Positions 55,152 to 64,000 of a stretch of DNA of 64,000 nucleotides are shown here, piece by piece. A model generated the notes under the pieces. The model was given only the letters and a program-made list of their open reading frames with translations. It had not been told where the DNA came from and searched no databases. Made by a program: the position numbers and the translations under genes. The stretch is from the NCBI RefSeq assembly GCF_000182925.2, contig NC_026505.1, forward strand, positions 2,728,001-2,792,000, written 5' to 3'. The stretch's first letter is position 1, and each line of letters starts with the position of its first letter. This DNA is from Neurospora crassa OR74A. Taxonomy: Eukaryota; Ascomycota; Sordariomycetes; Sordariales; Sordariaceae.

Positions 55152-57680
55152 GGTGGAAAGATTGATGATGGGAAGAAGAATGACTGATAATGTCGAGTTC
55201 GAGTGAAAATGGCTACAATCAAGTGAAAAGTGTCTGTTGGTTCCAACATGCATACTTGAGTAACACAGCCCTGGAAACTAACGCACCATGGCAGGCCAAA
55301 AAGGGAAGGTGAAACCATCCCACCACAAAGGAAGGCAGTGCCATGGTTGGTTACATCGAGAAAGCTTGTCTCAAGTTGGGCTGCGGACTTGAATGCATGG
55401 GAAAGAGTTCGGATGAGGGAGGTAATCCTAAAAGACAAGCGGGATCATTAAGCTTGAGCGATTGGCGTAGATTCATTGCCAAGTGGTGGTTCATCGTTCA
55501 GCGAGATCGAGTATTGGTCGTCTTCAAACCGTCGCCGTCCGGCCTTCAAGACATAACGGCAATTGTGTCCGTAAATCGTCGGGTGGCTTCCACCTCGTCT
55601 TTTGGACTTGAGGAGCTTGCTTGAAAGGTGGAAGGTCCGAAAGGGGAGACGGGCTGGAATCGAGGTCTGCTGCCACCCTGTCGCTCTTTCCTTGCAGTGT
55701 GCCTTGTCGCCGCCTCGCAAGACCAACAGGAATCGCATTGTACAGGGGATTATGCATCGCCTGGTATGAGAGGACATGCCGATGCCCCGCCACTGCACTT
55801 TCTTTCTAGATCAGGAAACGAAAAATTCTTCATTTCACTTGTTCGTAAGCCTTTTCAGTTCCCATTACCTTTTTTATTTTCCGCTCGTCCATCGCGAGTT
55901 AAATCACTGTGTCGCTCTTGACCAGGGTCGCCATGTCTGGAAGCCAGAAAGCGTGTAAGACCATTGGCTGGCCGATCCCAGAACGTGAGTAATGACTCTT
56001 ATCAATTCTGTTAGTGAATGGGTATCGTCAGGCACATCACAGCGTATCTTGCAGGGCACTTCATTAACTCAAAGTGTATGTATCACCTGAAGCTCACCAA
56101 TTCACGTGGACTGCACCCTTTTGACAGCCGCACATTGGCAGGCAACCTAGGGAACCGAATGCTCCGGGGAACATTCGACTTCCATACCTAATCACGACAC
56201 TGGCTCCCATCTATGGCCCGTACACGACGTTAGGCAGAGATCTGACCGACAAAATGTGCTTTAAGATATCATCACGATCGTTCCCCCGCCCCCCCGCGAT
56301 TCGACAATTCCGCATGCGATCGAGTTCAGGTTGGAGGATGGCGAAGGAAAGGCGAATAGGTCCGGTCTTCCAGGCTGAACTCGTGGTCCTCGACAATTGC
56401 GATTTCAGTCGCTTCCTGTCTCCTTCCGTCTTCTAGACCCTGAAGGCCCGCCGCCTCTCGAACTTCTGAGTTCATAAAATACTCATCTAGCTCCAAGGAT
56501 ACATACACGAGATGTGCTACACGTACGTGCCGACTTCCCAGCTGCGAGACACCAATATTCGCATTACGTACAACCCCCTCCGAGAGGTGGAGTTGGTCGA
56601 GAAGCTGAACATACAACAGCTGAACACCCACAAGAGCGGAAAATATACCAAAGGTATTTGGCGAGAGCAGCTTCGACGACTCAAACTGGCAACCATTCTC
56701 TTGTCAAGCTCACTGTTCCTGGTTACTCTTGGCTGGGTTTATCGAGAACTGACATCTCGGAAACATCCCATCAAAGCTACCAAGACATGGCTATATTGAA
56801 GAGCCAAACGCTGAGATCCATCTGATTCGCAAACTACGTCATGAAAAATCCGCCAGAAGTCTTCTCGTCAGCCATCGAAGCAACAGAGTAGGGAAAGGTT
56901 GTCTTCCACAACAACTTCGAAGATGAGCTTAGGGAGATCTGTACATCGGCATTGGGATTATCAGGATCCCTCAAGAGAATGCTAAAAAGCTTCCAAACCA
57001 GACTCTCCCTATCCTGGGAGAAGAGGATGGGTATATCATCGGGTTGGAGGTTTGGTACAGTCATAGTCAAAAAATACTGTCCCTCCTTACCATTTTGGAC
57101 ATGTGGGGGGAGGGGAGAGTATTTTTTGACTATGAGTTCAGGTATGTCATTTCACACTAATGTAGCTTCTCTGATATGGGTATTAGCAGCCTTTCCCCGG
57201 GGTAGGACCAGATCAGGAAGCACATCTATCCCGACCGCTACGTCTGCGACAGGGTCATGACGGAGCAGCAGCGCCAGGAGCACTGAATTCGTTTTGGTGA
57301 GTACATGTAGTACCAATCCCAACAGTATGGCCACTACTGACAAATGTCGTATTATTTCTGTGATGGGTAACTTGTAAGCAGGACTATTGGGCATTACAAG
57401 AAGTACAGCAACATACAAGTTCCAGCAGTGAAAAAAGCGTTCGTAACTCAATGCCCAGTCATGTTACATCATGTCCTGTATCCCAGCATTCTGTCTGTCT
57501 CTGATGTAGATCTCGGAAAAGGCTTCCTGTTACTTTACAGGTATGTCGCGCCCCGACCTAATCTTTTTTCAAGTTGTTCTCCAACTAGTCATCGCCGTCC
57601 ATATGTACAAAGAAGAGGGAAACAAATTGTTACATGAGGAAGAAGTAGAGTAAAAGAAAAGAGACATCAAAACCAATGCT
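55152..57680. other. Intergenic region with a strong hairpin
   Basis: No convincing gene in 2.5 kb. Open frames at 56326-56631 (-), 56512-56799 (+) and 56834-57070 (-) show no domain. A perfect 18-bp inverted repeat at 57061-57135 is listed separately. The stretch holds the promoter of the GFA gene and the 3' UTR of the dioxygenase gene. Confidence 0.45.
57061..57135. repeat. Perfect 18-bp inverted repeat (hairpin)
   Basis: TCATAGTCAAAAAATACT at 57061-57078 is followed, after a 39-base spacer, by its exact reverse complement at 57118-57135. Just inside the arms a CCCTCC / GGGGAGG-like complementarity extends the stem imperfectly. No obvious target-site duplication flanks it. It could be a transcriptional hairpin or a miniature transposon relic; the type is not clear. 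Confidence 0.75.
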
Positions 57681-58990
57681 TCACTCGGCATCGAGAGGAG
57701 CCTTGGGAGGGGTGTTGTTCACCTGGATACCACCGCGCTTCTTCTCGTCGCTGTCAGGCATGGGAAGAGCCCAGCCGCCCTCGCTCTCGGGAGTGGCAAG
57801 CCACAGACGGAGGAGGTGACGACGGGGAGCAGGAGGGGCGAAGTCTGATTTAAAAGTATTAATCAGTATCAGAGCCATCCACCTGTAAAAACTGGGAAAG
57901 ACAGGAACGAAGAGGAAGACTCACCCTTATAGGCCGTACGAGCATGCAGCAAATGTGCGTTGCTCAAGAACTGGATATCGCCAACCTCAAGAATCATATG
58001 CAGTGCCAGCCTCTGGCACGTCTCCTCAAGAATCTGCATTGCCCTCAACTGTTCCTCGCTCAACGCAGGAATCAACCCCTTGTCGCTGAAGCGAGTCAGA
58101 GACTTGACATAGTAAGGATCCCACTTGCAGTAAAGCCTTCCCTTGCCGCCATTCTCCAGATACACAACCGGCTGACGGACCCACTCCTGCTGGCCCTCCG
58201 ACACCTCGCCCTTGCGGTCAAAGTACCAGATGGGCTTGGTGAGGAGCTCGGCCACGTCCGGATGCTCCTGCTGCAACGTGTTCCAGACATGATGGACAGA
58301 GACAATGTCGCTCTCGCCGCCCTCCTGCGCACGGTGCACGCACAAGAGGCCGACGATGTCGCCGTCGTCGGCGTGGAAGAACTGTCGCGCGGTGGTGCGG
58401 TAGATGCGCACCGTGTGGATCTGGGTCGGGTCGTCGCCGACGTCCTTGACGTGGCCCAAGACGTGGCCGCGTCCGTTCTGCGAAAGGAAGTAGCCCAGGT
58501 AGGTGCCCAAGCCCATGTAGGCGACGGCGTTCTTCTCGGCACCCCAGACGTCGGCGGGAAACCGCTTGAACAAAATGAAGCCCTTGCCGTTGAGCAGGTC
58601 ATCGCGGAGGTTGGTGAGGACGGTGCCGAGCTTGGGGAGAGGGAAGTTCTCCTGTGAGATGCCCGTGAGGGGAGTGCCGGAGGCAATGAAGGCGTCCGCG
58701 GTGTCGGAGAGTTCTTGCACTTCCTCATCGGTGAAGGGGTGGACCCAGCGCTCGGGGTTGTTGACAAAGTCCTCACGCTTCCAGACGGTCGGGCCGGCGA
58801 TCTCCTTGGGGAACTCCGCGTAGGGCTTAAGGACGTCGTAAAGGGGAGGGTGCTGGCCCGATGTACGGATACCGTCGGGGAAGATGTCGCGGGGGGCGTC
58901 TTGGTTGCGGTAGGCGTTCTTGTGCTTGAAAACGGAGGGAGAAGCATCCGCGGTGGACTGGGCTTCCTCGACTAGAATTCCGGGAGCCAT
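57681..58990 (-). CDS. TauD/TfdA-family Fe(II)/2-oxoglutarate dioxygenase
   Basis: Exons 58990-57925 and 57846-57681, with the second exon starting at 57844 after the CAG acceptor (80-bp intron, GTGAGT donor), give 409 aa. The iron ligands are H206-x-D208 in QFFHADDGD and His349 in NAHLLHARTAYK. The splice adds DFAPPAPRRHLLRLWL, with the arginines that bind 2-oxoglutarate. The N-terminal part (WKREDF, then PLTGISQENFPLP) is the usual fungal TauD type. The family oxidises small acids such as taurine and other sulfonates, using 2-oxoglutarate and O2, in the cytosol. The true substrate here is not clear because filamentous fungi have many paralogues. The tail ends in a charged segment (PMPDSDEKKRGG). 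No operon-like partner is nearby. Confidence 0.92.
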
Positions 58991-60249
58991 TGTGTCTGAG
59001 GGTATATGGGTGTGAGAATAGGAGGTGTGGTTGAGTCAGTGAATGACTAGGTAATTGAAAAACAACAGGCCCGGAGGAACAAGATATCTTGAAGGTGTGT
59101 GTGAGTGACGGACGGTTCCGAGTGTAAGATAAATATAAAAAGAGGGGGTATACTGGAGATATATGAAACTGTTTACCTGGTTCAAGGCACGATAAGAACG
59201 TTGACATCCATCTGGACCGCCATCATGTTTACCTACATTTAATGACGGTTGTGCTGCTTGCTGGTGTCGATTGCGTGATCATTAGCCGGCGAGGTTGTGA
59301 CAAAACAGAACCGACCATCCCATTCTCATCACACCTTCTGTACCTACCGAGGTTGAGCTACCCCAACCAAGTCGCCGGTTCTGAGAGCAGCGACCCCAAG
59401 CCATTGCGATATCCCGAGAATCGATGGCGTGCTCAACTGATGAGACATGAAGCTTCAACCCCGCAATTCCCCCAAATATTTCGGGGCCGTGATTGCCTTG
59501 TTCGTCATGAGGTTTCACTGAAAGAAGAAAGGAAATGCAGCTTCCAGACTGCAATCAGATGCCATTTCTTCGTCCGTCGCATTTCCACCCCCCACGGTAA
59601 AGGGATAACGGGTTGTTGTTTGGCAGACAAGGGTTAGGGTTTAGCATCAGCCTTAGCGGGCATTGCGCCATCGACCCGATCTACAACCATATCGTGTACT
59701 GGTCCCCTCATGGGCGATACCTTTTCCAGTTGACCGTTGTTGCAGATTGGCCAACGGGATGACAGCCGAGGCGCGAAATTTCCGAGCTTGGGCGGCTCGG
59801 ATGCTCACCAACGCAGGACGGTCATGCTCTTGCCCACTGTCGTACTAGATACCTATGTGGTTTTAATGGGGACGAGAGTCAGAGAGGTGACTTATTGAAG
59901 GTTCGGTTTGATCACGTCATGTTGACAGCCTCAAAACCCGCTTTCCTGCGGATGTCATTATCTACAAGTAATAGCACTAGGTACTGTGATTACAGTTGTA
60001 GTCACGGAGAATCACTTAGAATGCTTGTGCCATCAGATAAGATCTTTGCAACCTACACACCGAAGCACATTTTCCCTATCAATCCCCCTCGTATTCCTTC
60101 TTTTATTCTCCCATACATGCAGATCCTTGTCTCTGTTTCCATCTCGACTGTTCAACTATCTCAGCAGGCGTAACTTGTCACCCCTTCTTCCTAACTAGAA
60201 ATTTCCGAGTTCTGACGTAAACTTCAATGGCGATGATATCGCATCCCTT
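58991..60249. other. Intergenic region
   Basis: Holds the promoter of the dioxygenase gene and the 3' UTR of the F-box gene. No supported gene. Small open frames lack features. Confidence 0.45.
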
Positions 60250-62064
60250 TCAGAATGAGCACTCGTTACCAACTTCTGCTTCCTCACGCTTGCAGCTTTC
60301 CATGAGCTTCTGCACTTCCTCCACGTGCTCCGGGGATAATGAGAGTTCCAGAGCGCGCAATTTCAACCTTTCGAGAAGGGCCGGATCAGATGTGACAAAC
60401 TCAGGTGTTTCACCGGTCGGGTAGATGACTGCACCATCATCCGGGTAGCACAATCCCTCTCCATGCTCGTCGCCCAAGCATCTCGCAATCTCCGGATGGC
60501 TTGGCTGTCGGAAGTCAATTCCCTTTCCTTCTTGGACAAGCTTCTCCCAACGTCTCTCGAATTCGTCGCCATACGCGAGGTGCCCGTAGGCGCCCTGAAC
60601 TCGATAAAGAATTCGGACATCCTCAGTCGTGACTAGAAAGTTAAAATACGCCTGATAGGGTATGCGACCAAAGCGCGTAGGTTCCAGATTCGCCCATTGA
60701 GCTTCTGGTGTCGTGTTGTCATTGACGAATCCTAGTAGGCCTTCAGGAGTGATGAATTCAAAGACTCTTGTCCAACGGCCCCCGAGAGATCTGTATGGTC
60801 CATCTCTAGTTCTCTTCATATCCTGGATCATATACCTGACCGAGGTTACTTCGAACTTGTTGAGTTGCAAGCCCATTGTGGCTAGACGCTTCACCGTGTC
60901 GAACTCCAGGCGACAGTCCGATAACTCGAGAACACGAAGAGTGTCGGCATGACGCGCGATGAATTTCTCAAGACTCGCCTGGCTGTACATGATGCTTTCA
61001 AGACTCAAAGAGCTGAGATGAGGTAGATAAATTTCACCGCTGTTGGGACCGGCCTCTTGTCCAACCAGCAGATCGAAGAAGTAATGGTCACCGGTCTTCT
61101 TGGCGCAGGACGATGCGTTTGGAAACCTCTGGTATGCTGTGAGTCGTAGAATGCGCAAGTTCCGAGCATTTGCGAGACAAGCTAGCAGTTTGTACTGCAT
61201 CTCAAGGTGACGTTGACGACGCTCCAGCTCCCCACCGGGAGGACAGTCAACCATTCCAATGCTGAATGTAAATTCGACTAGAGCTTCGGAGATTGGCGGT
61301 ACATGCGTTAGTTGGAGGGGGATTTGCGGAACCTTATGCTCGAAGGAAGTACTGTCGAGCCAGTGCAGCTGAAGCCACCTGTTGCCGACCGCGCTCTTCT
61401 GTGCCAGAGCTGGAAGAACGTAGAGCTCGGTCCCTTTCAACAAAACATCGCTTGCTCGAGAATCTTGCCCAGGTACGATTGGTGGCGACCGACTGGCACA
61501 CTTCCAGCGCTGGCTCTGCAGATCGCTGGAACGGGCCACAGTAATCTCTCTGCCACAGCGGAGTTGGAATGGTTCAAAGTCCATGGAAGTGGAGGTAAAA
61601 GTACGGAGTTTTGGCATCCGCGCAATAGCCTCGAGGAAAACGGGCAAAAGTCCGTCGTGTACATTGTACAGCCGCTCCTCGCCATTTCCACTTGGAACAT
61701 CCAAAGGCGAGTATGAGTGCCAGAACAGACTGTTCTCGCGTGTAAACATCTGATCCCCGGTTGGTACTGAAATATGTGGGAAAGGCCACTGTTGAAGACT
61801 GTTCGCCTCAGCAGTGGGACAGTCCAGCTCGAGCCAGATCAGCTCCTGGACATGTCGACTTAGCCTAGGGCTATAGGCAACGCGCAGAAATGTTGCAAGA
61901 TCGTTTCCGACAGGAGAGACCGCCACTTGGCGAAAGAGGTATTGAGAAGCGACAGCCTCGAACGACCGGCAGGTCTGACGGAGAGAGAGGTAGTCAGCCT
62001 GATGAGTGACTTGACCAAATATTAGAAGCAGAAGATCCTTGTCGCGGAGCAGAGCGTTAGACAT
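60250..62064 (-). CDS. F-box-type protein of unknown target
   Basis: A single exon encodes 604 aa from the ATG at 62064. Residues 5-50 form an F-box-like helix set (LLLLIFGQVTHQADYLSLRQ then TCRSFEAVASQYLFRQVAVS), which in such proteins binds Skp1 to build an SCF ubiquitin ligase. The rest resembles fungal F-box proteins with irregular leucine-rich repeats (stretches such as LRILRLTAY, LSSLSLESI and LRVLELSDCRLEFDTVKRL). The substrate cannot be predicted. Oddly, the first 20 codons lie inside a degenerate tandem array that runs on upstream (separate entry), so the start of the gene may have been shaped by repeat expansion. Confidence 0.75.
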   Translation of the reverse strand: MSNALLRDKDLLLLIFGQVTHQADYLSLRQTCRSFEAVASQYLFRQVAVSPVGNDLATFLRVAYSPRLSRHVQELIWLELDCPTAEANSLQQWPFPHISVPTGDQMFTRENSLFWHSYSPLDVPSGNGEERLYNVHDGLLPVFLEAIARMPKLRTFTSTSMDFEPFQLRCGREITVARSSDLQSQRWKCASRSPPIVPGQDSRASDVLLKGTELYVLPALAQKSAVGNRWLQLHWLDSTSFEHKVPQIPLQLTHVPPISEALVEFTFSIGMVDCPPGGELERRQRHLEMQYKLLACLANARNLRILRLTAYQRFPNASSCAKKTGDHYFFDLLVGQEAGPNSGEIYLPHLSSLSLESIMYSQASLEKFIARHADTLRVLELSDCRLEFDTVKRLATMGLQLNKFEVTSVRYMIQDMKRTRDGPYRSLGGRWTRVFEFITPEGLLGFVNDNTTPEAQWANLEPTRFGRIPYQAYFNFLVTTEDVRILYRVQGAYGHLAYGDEFERRWEKLVQEGKGIDFRQPSHPEIARCLGDEHGEGLCYPDDGAVIYPTGETPEFVTSDPALLERLKLRALELSLSPEHVEEVQKLMESCKREEAEVGNECSF

Positions 62065-62400
62065 GGTGATTGTGGTTCAAAAGGATATCGCTGTCGAGAA
62101 GGAGCGCGCGAGGAATGGCGATGCGTGATTTGACCAAGGACCAAAAGCAGGAGATCGTTATTGAGGAGATCGTTACTGAGGAGTTCGTTTCCGAAAAGGG
62201 TGTGAGATATGGTAGTTGTGATTTGACCGAATTCTGATGTAAAAGGTTACTTGGCTTGCGATTGGAAGGAGAAGCGAGTTGTTGAGAAGCGAGGCTTTGA
62301 TGTGCGTGGTAACTTGACCAAATATGCAAGAGGAAAGGCTGTTGTCGAGAAGGAAGACCTTGGAGATGGTGCTTGTTGTTTGACTGTGTTCTGATATGTA
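62006..62400. repeat. Degenerate tandem array overlapping the start of the F-box gene
   Basis: On the plus strand about six units share a head of the type GTGAnTTGACCAAAT: 62006, about 62068 (diverged), 62125, 62218, 62309 and 62375. Each is followed by an A/G-rich part such as TTGTCGAGAAGG or GAGATCGTT. Unit length is 57-93 bp. The unit at 62006-62067 contains the first codons and ATG of the F-box gene. The unit at 62309-62370 aligns with it without gaps at roughly two thirds identity, with ATC in place of the start ATG. All units can be read on the minus strand as Leu-rich segments (LLDNSL...IFGQVT type). Confidence 0.65.
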
Positions 62401-62687
62401 AGTGAATGGGAGCGCGTCGACTAGGTGCGCTAGTTCCCGCGCTACGAAGGTTCTTCTTTCGAGTGTCAAGTGAATAGCAGTAACCGGTGAAGTGCGCGTT
62501 TGAGGCCGCCACATCATAAATGCTCACATGTGCAGTAACCATTCAATTAGTTTAATTAGACATTAGTTGAATTGAAGAAGCGATACGAGTCCTCCAGCAG
62601 TGTTTGTAGGTATGCCGAGCCGCTTCCGTGACGCAGGACCTGTGAATCTAGTGGCGTGGCACCCGCGACAGTGTGAAGGGTTCCAGG
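62401..62687. other. Gap between the F-box gene and the mannosidase gene
   Basis: Probable promoter of the F-box gene and 3' UTR of the mannosidase, both on the minus strand. I see no gene in it. Confidence 0.5.
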
Positions 62688-64000
62688 TCACGGAATGAGG
62701 CGCTTGAATGGATGTGCCTCTGTGTTGAAGACGAAGTTATCGAGGTTGATGAGATCCGGCTCGCTGAACATGAGATAGAAGTACTTGAGTGTCTCCCCCA
62801 GCCAGAAGCTCTCCATGGAATGGATCATGGGTGGTTTGCCCCCCTTTACGGTAACGTCGAGCAGCGCCGAGTTGGCCAGTTCGGTCCTGGTGTTGGAGTC
62901 AATGGCCTGAAACATGGCCCAGGCTGAGTCTGGAAGGTCACGGCGACCCGTCATGCGGTAAAGGAGAAAGACGCTCTCGATGGCCTCGGGGCGAAGGATA
63001 TAGCGCGCGTCTGGAATCGAGACGAAACCTTGAGGTAGCCTTTTGTGGTTAATGATTCTATTCGCCTTATGCAAATCATTTTCTTTGTTATCGGACAGCC
63101 CCCAGCCAGCCTCTTCAACGACGGCCAACTTCCATTTTTCCTCATCCCACGGACAGTGATCGGTCGAGTCACAGGGCAGCACGTGGAAGACCTCGGGCAT
63201 TATACCCAAGGGCATGGATTTGTACGCCCACACGCACCCGTCCATGAGCTGCTCTCCCTTTTGGAGATGGGTGTCATTTTGAACGAGTTTGCCTCCGAGA
63301 GCAAGCATTCCGCCGGTAAAACAAGCGAGATGTTGGCCTTCTGGACGCAGCTGTGTCACTCTCTTTCCATTTTCTGACCCGACCAGGACCATGCCCGCCA
63401 TTAGAATGTTCTTCTGATCAGGCACCATAGGACGGAAGAGGTTGTAGCGAATGGCCGTATCCATAGCTGCATTGTACATGTCGGCGTACATGGGGAGCAA
63501 GCCGCCGACAAGGGCATGAGTCTTGGGGAGATATTCGTAGAGCGAGTCGGCCATTGCACCTAGCGTGTAATGGTTGTGTCTGCCAAAGTCCATCCGTCTT
63601 GCATCGACTACGACAGGCCACATGCCGGGAAGGCGTGTCTTTTGCTGTTGTTTCTGGAGAGCCTCCATGATATTTTGCACAGCATCAAACCACTTGGGAT
63701 CACCCGTCAACATGGAGAGACGAATGAACTCGAGAGAGAAGGACCCAATCTCGGCAAGGAGGACAGCATCATGGGCGACTTGTCGCTCTCCACGGGAAGC
63801 GTCATGGAAATTCCATCTCGTCTGGGGCATCCTGTTGGGAGTGTCGAAGGCCAGGTACAAGACCTCACCCACCTCCTTGGCCTTTTGCAGCAACCTCTTG
63901 TCCCCGCTGAGGTCGTATGCGGCGAGGAAGCCGCCTAGATACCGGATATTTGTCTCGAAGACGTTGATTTCGGCTCGGGAGGTGGTCTCGAAGCTGATGT
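62688..64000 (-). CDS. GH47 class I alpha-1,2-mannosidase, 3' part (cut by window end)
   Basis: The stop is at 62688 and the frame is open to the window end at 64000, giving the C-terminal 437 residues or so without an intron. The start lies outside. The GH47 pattern is clear: FETTSRAEINVFETNIRYLG near the left edge of the sequence seen, then AYDLSGD, GRHNHYTLGAMADS (active-site region), RPEAIESVFLLYRMTG and the final VFNTEAHPF, whose Thr is the usual calcium ligand. Class I mannosidases trim Man(alpha1-2)Man from N-glycans in the ER or Golgi; some fungal members are secreted. Which subtype this is needs the missing N-terminus. Confidence 0.92.
   Translation of the reverse strand, partial: ISFETTSRAEINVFETNIRYLGGFLAAYDLSGDKRLLQKAKEVGEVLYLAFDTPNRMPQTRWNFHDASRGERQVAHDAVLLAEIGSFSLEFIRLSMLTGDPKWFDAVQNIMEALQKQQQKTRLPGMWPVVVDARRMDFGRHNHYTLGAMADSLYEYLPKTHALVGGLLPMYADMYNAAMDTAIRYNLFRPMVPDQKNILMAGMVLVGSENGKRVTQLRPEGQHLACFTGGMLALGGKLVQNDTHLQKGEQLMDGCVWAYKSMPLGIMPEVFHVLPCDSTDHCPWDEEKWKLAVVEEAGWGLSDNKENDLHKANRIINHKRLPQGFVSIPDARYILRPEAIESVFLLYRMTGRRDLPDSAWAMFQAIDSNTRTELANSALLDVTVKGGKPPMIHSMESFWLGETLKYFYLMFSEPDLINLDNFVFNTEAHPFKRLIP

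Noticed and set aside
56326-57070. Open frames near 56.3-57.1 kb as a possible gene
   Set aside because: Overlapping frames on both strands, no motif, and the region holds the hairpin. Not supported.

Overview
The window looks like a piece of nuclear chromosome from a filamentous ascomycete of the Sordariaceae (Neurospora/Sordaria group). The genes are short-intron genes (introns mostly 50-165 bp) with GTAAGT- or GTGAGT-like donors, CTAAC-type branch sites and CACCATG start contexts. Intergenic stretches of 0.3-2.5 kb carry pyrimidine-rich leaders and poly-T tracts. Several products closely resemble Neurospora proteins: the secreted guanyl-specific RNase N1, an AA9 cellulose oxygenase like NcLPMO9D, and a CHR-type chromate transporter. 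From memory the RNase is not residue-for-residue the N. crassa form, so a near relative such as Sordaria is more likely than N. crassa itself. This is inference, not a database result.

Layout. 0-5 kb: an FLC/TRP-like membrane protein behind a long leader (+). 7-9 kb: a secreted serine beta-lactamase-like hydrolase (-). 10.3-13.5 kb: a seven-exon four-TM membrane protein of unknown function (-). 15.2-16.6 kb: the mitochondrial protease OMA1 (+). 17.2-18.4 kb: an atypical Ras-like GTPase (-). About 20 kb: a small helical protein (-). 22.4-25 kb: a large DUF3433 membrane protein (+). 27.5-28.2 kb: RNase N1 (+). 28.5-30.7 kb: a Swi5-like recombination factor and a Dcp1 decapping subunit (both -). 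31.6-34.8 kb: an OCRL-like inositol 5-phosphatase/RhoGAP (+), divergent from Dcp1. 35.8-37.4 kb: an acidic, mostly disordered orphan protein (+). 37.6-39.3 kb: a GPI-anchor-type fasciclin protein (-). 41.2-42 kb: AA9 LPMO (+) with a CLR-2-type promoter site. 42.2-44.7 kb: a UstYa/DUF3328 protein (-) and a small secreted, Kex2-site-containing protein (+), divergently arranged. 45.6-48.2 kb: an 849-aa fungal protein (-). 48.8-49.7 kb: an expanded TFIIA gamma subunit (-). About 50.4-50.9 kb: a decayed cytochrome P450 fragment (-). 51.8-53.6 kb: a chromate transporter (+). 53.9-55.2 kb: a protein with two GFA/CENP-V-like zinc domains (-). 57.7-59 kb: a TauD/TfdA dioxygenase (-). 60.2-62.1 kb: an F-box protein (-) whose first codons belong to a degenerate tandem array. 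62.7-64 kb: the 3' part of a GH47 alpha-mannosidase (-), cut by the window end.

Most genes are ordinary, unlinked housekeeping or secretory functions. The most interesting places are three. First, the divergent UstYa plus KR-flanked 'PWxW' peptide pair resembles a minimal fungal RiPP (dikaritin-type) locus. Second, the tandem array upstream of the F-box gene reaches into its coding start. Third, the LPMO promoter carries a CGG-N11-CCG element. Splice sites were read by eye and kept only where phases closed and protein families stayed continuous.
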